Assembly: GCA_021773435.1 (NCBI GenBank)
Contig: JAJFKC010000006.1
Location: forward strand, 46,623-110,622
DNA: 64,000 nucleotides
Direction of reading: 5' to 3'
Origin: Porticoccaceae bacterium
GTDB lineage: Bacteria; Pseudomonadota; Gammaproteobacteria; Pseudomonadales; Porticoccaceae
Shown here: positions 59,594 through 64,000 of the stretch, one piece after another
How the letters are laid out: every line of letters begins with the position of its first letter
Numbering within the stretch: the stretch's first letter is position 1
The notes under the pieces: model-generated
What the model was told of the DNA's origin: nothing
Seen by the model: only the letters and a program-made list of their open reading frames with translations
Database searches by the model: none
Translations under genes and position numbers: made by a program

Positions 59594-60007
59594 TTATTTT
59601 CGCTCAAGCACCTCAACCTTAAAACAGGTGAAGGATAAGGCAACACCAAAGGCTTGCTCGAATGTCACTGAAATCCAGGGTGGCAAAGGTTTCCCGTCAC
59701 TGTAATTCCCTCGTGACTTATGGCTAAACGTCAAATCGTAGACCGCGTTCTGGTGGTTGAATTCTTCCATCCTGATAGCGTCACAATCATGGAACTTCAA
59801 AACAGCAACAAACGGATGCTGCAATGCACACAGCTCAAATGAAGCTTCGATAACCGGGCCAACCCAGACATCGTCGTCAGGTCGGAGGTCACCGCGCCAT
59901 ATATTTAAGGTGTGCACTTCCGCATCATGAAAATTTGGCCACTCGCCGCGATCGAGAATTAAGCAGCTATTTTCGACATTTTCTATCGGTTTGAATGCTT
60001 TCATCAT
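59594..60007 (-). CDS. Imm50-like immunity-type protein
   Basis: A 137-aa small protein. GEWPNFHDAEVHTLNIWRG resembles the W-x-x-F-H-D-A-E-V signature of the Imm50 immunity family. KFHDCDAIRMEEFNHQNAVYD also fits. Imm50 proteins protect against polymorphic or contact-dependent toxins; no toxin gene is visible beside it, so it may be an orphan immunity gene or have another role. Followed by the DUF6714-like gene, whose extended frame overlaps it. Assignment by pattern memory. Confidence 0.55.
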   Translation of the reverse strand: MMKAFKPIENVENSCLILDRGEWPNFHDAEVHTLNIWRGDLRPDDDVWVGPVIEASFELCALQHPFVAVLKFHDCDAIRMEEFNHQNAVYDLTFSHKSRGNYSDGKPLPPWISVTFEQAFGVALSFTCFKVEVLERK

Positions 60008-60072
60008 ACAAACAATTTAGCTCGGCCTTGTTCGGCGCTGACATCACAAGGCTTCATTACCGCGGCTGATTT

Positions 60073-60513
60073 CTACCAGCTGTGGTTGAGAAATCGATAG
60101 CTCCCAAAAGCGCTCAGATAAAGATAACCACTTTCCTGATTTTTCGGACTGATGGCAATTCGCCAACCCCCGTACCAGGTGAGACTTGCTCTTAGTAGAG
60201 TAATCGGTCCGAGTTCGCCAAAGGGCTTCACCGGTGTTTGCGCCCAGCGTACTGAGCCGCCTGTATCGCGAAGTACCAAAGTACTTTCCTGGCCCTCAGC
60301 AAGCAGACGCGATTCCAACGAAAAGGCGGCGCGGCCAAATCTTCGAAGCTCGATCTGTGAATAAACGGGGAGCACCTCAACAGGGTCAACAAAGTCCGTT
60401 GAGAAGTACGGCCCATCATCGATAAAAGTCAGCGCCCAGGGTTCTACGCAATACCAGGCGCTGGGCACTATCGCGACAAAGCATACGGCAGCCAGGGGTA
60501 ATTTGCGTTTCAT
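60073..60513 (-). CDS. hypothetical exported or membrane-anchored protein
   Basis: A 146-aa protein. An N-terminal signal or anchor (KLPLAAVCFVAIVPSAWYC, about residues 4-22) precedes a beta-rich domain with TDFVDPVEVLPVYSQIELR and FGRAAFSLESRLLAEGQEST. TWYGGWRIAISPKNQESGYLYL and a C-terminal RFLNHSW follow. No family recognised. It overlaps the upstream zinc-ribbon gene by four bases, so the two are translationally coupled and probably function together. Confidence 0.6.
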   Translation of the reverse strand: MKRKLPLAAVCFVAIVPSAWYCVEPWALTFIDDGPYFSTDFVDPVEVLPVYSQIELRRFGRAAFSLESRLLAEGQESTLVLRDTGGSVRWAQTPVKPFGELGPITLLRASLTWYGGWRIAISPKNQESGYLYLSAFGSYRFLNHSW

Positions 60514-60863
60514 TGCGCATCGCCGTTGTCTGTACCGTTACTTTTACCTCCGTCGCGTTCACTACCCTTACCATGGTAAACCACCAAAAATATCCGCTTA
60601 TTACCCCAATAAAGAAGCAGCCCGAAAATCACATAACTGGTAACTGCCGGGACCAACCAATCTGTACCGTCAAAATACAAAAATAAAGTCAGCGCCAGAG
60701 AAATAATAGCGATGATGATAAAAATTGCCTGGCGGTATTTAGTGTCTTTGTCAGGCGTAAAGCTGCCACCACAGCCGGGACAGATTCTAAAACTTTTTGA
60801 GAAGCCCTGATGAGGAAGCTCTCGCAGACAAACCTCGTGATGGCAATGTGGGCAGGTCAACAT
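60510..60863 (-). CDS. zinc-ribbon two-helix membrane protein
   Basis: A 117-aa protein. The N-terminal finger has CPHCHHEVC and CPGCGGSF, with four or more Cys for one zinc. Two hydrophobic helices lie at about 45-65 and 72-92, followed by a short charged C-terminal tail (GKGSERDGGKSNG). Unknown function; the arrangement resembles small membrane sensors or assembly factors. Its stop overlaps the start of the 60073-60513 gene. Confidence 0.65.
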   Translation of the reverse strand: MLTCPHCHHEVCLRELPHQGFSKSFRICPGCGGSFTPDKDTKYRQAIFIIIAIISLALTLFLYFDGTDWLVPAVTSYVIFGLLLYWGNKRIFLVVYHGKGSERDGGKSNGTDNGDAQ

Positions 60864-60899
60864 CGGGAAAATCCCGGATCTATAACTCGACCGATTTTT

Positions 60900-61430
60900 C
60901 TACTGGCGGATTAATTCGACCACAGGGATCACCCGCTCAGTACGTTCTTGATAAGTCGCAAATACTGGTAAGTTATCGCAGACAGATTGAAACAGGCGAT
61001 CGCGGTCTTCGCTTTTTGGCACCACAGCGCGAGCCGTGTAGGTTTCTCCGTCTTTTTCAATCTCGACTTCAGGATTTTTGACCAGGTTGTGGTACCAGGG
61101 CGGGTTCCGAGGCGAGCCGCCCATCGAAGCGATAATAATAAGTCGACCATCAATTTCCTGATAGGCCAGCGGCAAGGTTCGTGTTTTGCCTGTCTTGGCG
61201 CCGGTCGTGGTGATAATCAAAAAAGGCACACCTTCTAGCTCACCTGGGACCTTCCCATTATTAGCGCGAAGCGCTTCCATCACGCCATCGTTGACAACCT
61301 TGGTGTGCGACCTGTCCATATTCCAGGCACTTGAACCAGGCCCTTCAGGGGCACTGATCTCCAGAGCCAGCTTGTCGATGTCGCCCATTCCTATTTCTGA
61401 ATCATTGCCTGACATCAATTTCTCCCGCAT
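60900..61430 (-). CDS. FDOR/DDN-type nitroreductase-family protein
   Basis: A 176-aa flavin/deazaflavin oxidoreductase-fold protein. FLIITTTGAKTGKTRTLPLAY, GRLIIIASMGGSPRNPPWYH and NLVKNPEVEIEKDGETY are the standard DDN/FDOR-A motifs. In actinobacteria these use cofactor F420. An F420 biosynthetic set is not visible here, so the cofactor is uncertain. An upstream in-frame Met (MREKLM) and a later Met (MSGNDSE) are alternative starts. Single gene in the minus-strand run; function unknown. Confidence 0.78.
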   Translation of the reverse strand: MREKLMSGNDSEIGMGDIDKLALEISAPEGPGSSAWNMDRSHTKVVNDGVMEALRANNGKVPGELEGVPFLIITTTGAKTGKTRTLPLAYQEIDGRLIIIASMGGSPRNPPWYHNLVKNPEVEIEKDGETYTARAVVPKSEDRDRLFQSVCDNLPVFATYQERTERVIPVVELIRQ

Positions 61431-61497
61431 TTAATTATTGTATCGTCAAGCGAATTTAACGTTAAGCAAAACTGTTATCAAGACAAATTTGTGCCCG

Positions 61498-61896
61498 TCA
61501 CGAAAGCGAGGGTCGGCTATTCACCATAATTTTATCCAGTGCTTTCTGCGCTTGTTTCAGATTATCAAGATCCCGCACCTCAATCATTTCGCATTCATCC
61601 GCAAGCATCTGCTCGATCTTCACAGGGTAGTGTTTACAATCGTCGGGGCGATCGTAATAAATATCACAGGTATATTTAACTTTGTCGGACTTATCTTGAG
61701 CGGGCGCTTCCCGCAGCCACGGACACCGCTCCAATTGCTTACCAGTATCAGGACTCATCCAGATCTTACCGTCGCTGATATAATGATAGATATTGGGCCT
61801 GAATACTTCCCAAAATTCTATTTCACTAGCCGATGCAGATAAGCCACCGTTGCCATACTTAATGCAACATTTTCCGCATTGATTGCAGTCTTTCAT
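61498..61896 (-). CDS. YkgJ-type cysteine-cluster protein
   Basis: A 132-aa protein. It starts MKDCNQCGKCCIKYGNGGLS (Cys cluster CxxCxxCC) and has further conserved Cys in RCPWLREAP, YTCDIYYDRPDDC and CEMIEVRD. This matches the YkgJ/PF03692 (CxxCxxCC) group, a probable Fe-S or zinc-binding domain. Its function is not established. The start codon at 61896 lies directly in front of the Cys cluster, so it is reliable. Confidence 0.82.
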   Translation of the reverse strand: MKDCNQCGKCCIKYGNGGLSASASEIEFWEVFRPNIYHYISDGKIWMSPDTGKQLERCPWLREAPAQDKSDKVKYTCDIYYDRPDDCKHYPVKIEQMLADECEMIEVRDLDNLKQAQKALDKIMVNSRPSLS

Positions 61897-62081
61897 TTTT
61901 GGTTTCTTGCTGAGTTACCGGCTTTTGCGCGAATTAAAAACCTGGATTGTTAGTCCAACTCTAGCTTCCTGCTTGAGTACGAATAATTGTGGGAGTACAC
62001 AACATTTTAACACCAGACCGGACTCCGTTATTCTGACGCGATATCCCTTAACACACGACTTGCCACGAGTGGCCGCTATGG

Positions 62082-62843
62082 CTATGTATGCTCGCCAAGC
62101 TTTCTCGCAATATAGACGCCATAGCTGTAATGCGCTTTATATTTTTCATAGAGAGCTATTTCTTTATTTTCTGCCTCGATTATTGCTTGTGCCTCTTCAC
62201 TATCAGAGTGCCTGGCCAGGAACTCTGCAAAACGACTTTGCAATGGCCGATAATAATTTTCCAACCAACAATACTCGGGCAAAACAAAGTACCCGATCGG
62301 CGAATAGCCACTTTTTTCCAATAGTTTGATCTTCGCCGAAGCTGTATCTATTTCTGGATACTCAGCTTGCCAGTAGTTCTGGATTTGAGCCGGTCGTTCA
62401 CTAGTTATCCAGGTTATTTCGGATACAACAAGTAAACCGCCGGGCTTCAAAAAACGTCTCCAGTCATTTATTCCTTTCTCGAAGCCGATGTTATATATGG
62501 CCCCCTCAGACCAGATTACATCGTATTCCTCATCGTCAAATGGCAGGTGCTCCATTGAAGCTACAAGAGGATTAATTTTACTGATTAAGCCCTCGTTTTC
62601 GGCATTGTTTTTGAGCACTTCGATAAAGTCAGGCAATAAATCTATAGCGGTGATTTGTACATTTAGCGTGCGGGCAAGCTGTAGGGTAGGGGCTCCGGTT
62701 CCACAACCAATATCAGCAATCTTTAATGGTGCGGATGGGTCAAGCCTGGCTAAGTCGATAGCCCTTCTGGTCTCGGAGGTACCTCCCGGCCCTTGCCGTT
62801 TCGCCCGCTTATGCAGGTCGGCTAAAAGTTGGTAATCGTTCAT
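62082..62843 (-). CDS. SAM-dependent methyltransferase
   Basis: A 253-aa class I methyltransferase. The SAM loop is KIADIGCGTGAPTLQLA (about residues 42-58). ITAIDLLPDFIEVLK and MEHLPFDDEEYDVIWSEGAI give motifs II and IV. The WSEGAIYNIGFEKGINDWRRFLKPGG segment is typical of UbiE/Methyltransf_11/25-like enzymes that act on small molecules. Target unknown. It is first in the minus-strand set and is separated from the YkgJ gene by 185 bases without features. Confidence 0.82.
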   Translation of the reverse strand: MNDYQLLADLHKRAKRQGPGGTSETRRAIDLARLDPSAPLKIADIGCGTGAPTLQLARTLNVQITAIDLLPDFIEVLKNNAENEGLISKINPLVASMEHLPFDDEEYDVIWSEGAIYNIGFEKGINDWRRFLKPGGLLVVSEITWITSERPAQIQNYWQAEYPEIDTASAKIKLLEKSGYSPIGYFVLPEYCWLENYYRPLQSRFAEFLARHSDSEEAQAIIEAENKEIALYEKYKAHYSYGVYIARKLGEHT

Positions 62844-62976
62844 AGCTTAATCTTTATTTATACTCAAAACGTTTTGCTAAGGGGCGCATGATCGCTAAGC
62901 CAGAACCCATTATTTTGGCCAAACCCAGGGTCACAAGCTCGTGGCGTTCTATCACCCATAAAAATAACATAAGCAA

Positions 62977-63004
62977 TTGATGCCCGGGCAGTTGGTGATA
63001 TGAT
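62977..63004 (+). promoter_or_regulatory. candidate promoter in front of a 30-aa ORF
   Basis: TTGATG at 62977-62982 and TATGAT at 62999-63004, spacer 16. A start near 63011 would lead into the small ORF at 63040 and possibly on to the AAA ATPase gene at 63222. Confidence 0.5.
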
Positions 63005-63039
63005 CAAGAGCCGGAGAAAACAAAGCAAAGGACACTGCA

Positions 63040-63132
63040 ATGGGTCGCCATCACCCTCCTCAATCAGGCATTAACGCTCGCAACACAATGAACCTAAAGT
63101 GCTTTTATAGCTTAGCTATATTTATTGCCTAG
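63040..63132 (+). CDS. candidate 30-aa ORF upstream of the ATPase
   Basis: ATG at 63040, stop TAG at 63130-63132; AAAGGA lies 7 bases before the ATG and a plausible promoter sits 60 bases upstream. The product begins MGRHHPPQSG and ends with the hydrophobic YSLAIFIA. A 6-bp hairpin (TATAGC/GCTATA) falls inside the 3' half, and another (AAAGCC/GGCTTT, 63155-63169) follows with a short T tract. It may instead be part of an untranslated leader or small RNA. The rest of 62844-63221 shows no gene. Weakly supported. Confidence 0.35.
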   Translation: MGRHHPPQSGINARNTMNLKCFYSLAIFIA

Positions 63133-63221
63133 TGATGGTCCGCCTGGATGATATAAAGCCATAGGCTTTTGAATAAACCGTTATACAACAAACACACGAA
63201 AAATGGGCGCGGAGAAATAAG

Positions 63222-63863
63222 TTGAGGATAAAAGAAATAAAGGCGCAGGGAATTCTTCCGGTTACCAACTTTCAAATTGATAACCTGTCTGATTTGGTCG
63301 TGATTGCCGGACCTAACGGCGTCGGAAAGACAAGATTAATCACAGGTCTTATTCAGTATTTTCAGAATCTTAGCGGGAGTAATATAAGCTTTGTAATAGA
63401 GGCAACCAACAATAACGAAGAAAATATCTTTGGAAAAAAAGAGATCGACACATCAATTCCGCAAGATGCGCAAAAGTTAACCGGTCTTTTGCAAATTAAT
63501 CAACGTCGGCGCAACCTAAAAAGTAGTATTGTTTATTTTGAGAGTAACAGAAGCATTCAAAATATTAAGGCACTTGCATTTCAGTTTGAGTATCCTGACC
63601 CATGGGAAGAACAGCTTGGATGGAATGTATCTTTTGGCGGCTTGGCAAACAGATGGCAAGATACCCAGCATGCGATCTTTAAAAAAATACAAAGTCAAAA
63701 GTCTAGTATAGCTGCCCGGGCAATTCAGCTCAAAAGAGATGGTCATCAGGCAATGAACTTGGATTTTTCTGATCCTTTAACTCCTTTTCGGAAGGCCTTC
63801 TCTCAACTATTAGGCCCAAAAGTACTAGCGAATGCAGATATGCAGCGTCAAGTATTAACATGA
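63222..63863 (+). pseudogene. AAA ATPase gene cut by IS3-family insertion
   Basis: The visible 213 codons begin with TTG at 63222 (GGAG seven bases upstream) and read MRIKEIKAQGILP. The Walker A GPNGVGKT falls at residues 30-37, as in AAA_15/AAA_21-type ATPases of phage-defence or OLD-like systems. No Walker B or signature motif is present before the frame ends. The last codon is followed by TGA, which is the first three bases of the IS end at 63861, so the protein is artificially terminated. The AT-rich composition differs from upstream genes. Which defence family it belonged to cannot be told. Confidence 0.75.
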
Positions 63864-64000
63864 ATCGCCCCGGTTTTATCGGAGGCAGTTTTATCTGAGT
63901 CATGCAACATTGCTTGACTCAGTTTGTTGATAATACATCATCTCAACTTCAGCCGGCGGCACATCGCCAATGGGTCGTAGCAATCGGCGATGATTAAACC
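63861..64000 (-). mobile_element. right end of an IS3-family insertion sequence
   Basis: From 63861 the sequence TGAATCGCCCCGG matches the terminal inverted repeat pattern I know for IS3-family elements, and the transposase C-terminus lies directly inside. The element continues beyond the window, so its other end, target duplication and exact group cannot be seen. Confidence 0.8.
63900..64000 (-). CDS. IS3-family transposase OrfB, C-terminal fragment
   Basis: The minus strand from 64000 encodes FNHRRLLRPIGDVPPAEVEM, then MYYQQTESSNVA and a stop TGA at 63900-63902. This is the characteristic carboxyl end of the DDE transposase (OrfB) of IS3-family elements (FN-RR---PIG--PPAE-E--YY). Only about 33 residues are in the window; the catalytic DDE domain lies outside. 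Confidence 0.85.
   Translation of the reverse strand, partial: FNHRRLLRPIGDVPPAEVEMMYYQQTESSNVA

Noticed and set aside
61883..62329. 148-aa plus-strand ORF
   Set aside because: It overlaps the YkgJ and methyltransferase genes antisense, with no homology or RBS.

Overview
This looks like a chromosomal segment from a gammaproteobacterium related to the Pseudomonadales/Cellvibrionales, probably free-living, aerobic and perhaps marine. The evidence is gene order and gene content. coq7, an OsmC gene, crp/vfr, trpC, trpD and trpG occur in a Pseudomonas-like order. tkt-epd-pgk-fba and dusB-fis-purH-purD are also classic gammaproteobacterial strings. Acyl-CoA dehydrogenases, a Baeyer-Villiger-type monooxygenase, a Rieske oxygenase and a fumarylacetoacetase-family hydrolase suggest growth on lipids, cyclic ketones or aromatics. 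I saw no rRNA, tRNA, CRISPR array or phage. Genus-level placement is inference.

Layout. 1-10 kb: end of hemB, an RsmC/RlmG-type methyltransferase, a TPR lipoprotein, PBP1b (mrcB), an adenosine-kinase-like PfkB gene, a PAS-GGDEF-EAL signalling protein, a DUF2333 gene and an uncatalogued 53-aa membrane ORF just upstream of it. 10-23 kb: dsbD, aroQ, accB, accC, prmA, a DUF3426 zinc-ribbon protein with a hexanucleotide repeat, dusB, fis, purH, DUF1653 (minus strand), purD and a Ycf46-like AAA ATPase (minus). 23-31.5 kb: coq7, a LysR regulator, a candidate small RNA with a strong terminator, OsmC, crp, then trpC/D/G/E and rpe on the minus strand. 31.7-37.9 kb: a hydrolase, an FAH-family enzyme, a flavin monooxygenase, a Fic protein behind a striking twin-palindrome control region, and an acyl-CoA dehydrogenase. 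38-43.4 kb: the tkt-epd-pgk-fba sugar-phosphate operon (minus). 43.5-49 kb: an S-adenosylmethionine cycle block (ArsR-methyltransferase fusion, metK, ahcY, metF), then rsmE.

49-59 kb is accessory metabolism: an MFS transporter, an acyl-CoA dehydrogenase, a Gln/Asn-rich lipoprotein, a GNAT acetyltransferase, a Rieske oxygenase, and a tightly overlapping trio of 2-oxoacid:acceptor oxidoreductase alpha and beta subunits with a ferritin-like protein. 59-62.9 kb is a minus-strand run of small genes: DUF6714-like, Imm50-like, two membrane or exported hypotheticals, an FDOR/DDN flavoprotein, a YkgJ-type Cys-cluster protein and a methyltransferase. It ends in a minus-strand intrinsic terminator.

The last 1.1 kb is mobile or defence-like. 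An AAA ATPase gene is cut at 63861 by the end of an IS3-family element, whose transposase C-terminus runs off the window.

The most unusual signals are the Fic autoregulatory region, the intergenic RNA near 25.2 kb, the IS-interrupted ATPase, the oxidoreductase/ferritin-like trio, and the short ORFs at 9814-9975 and 63040-63132. Everything here comes from reading motifs, spacing and gene order; no database search was run.
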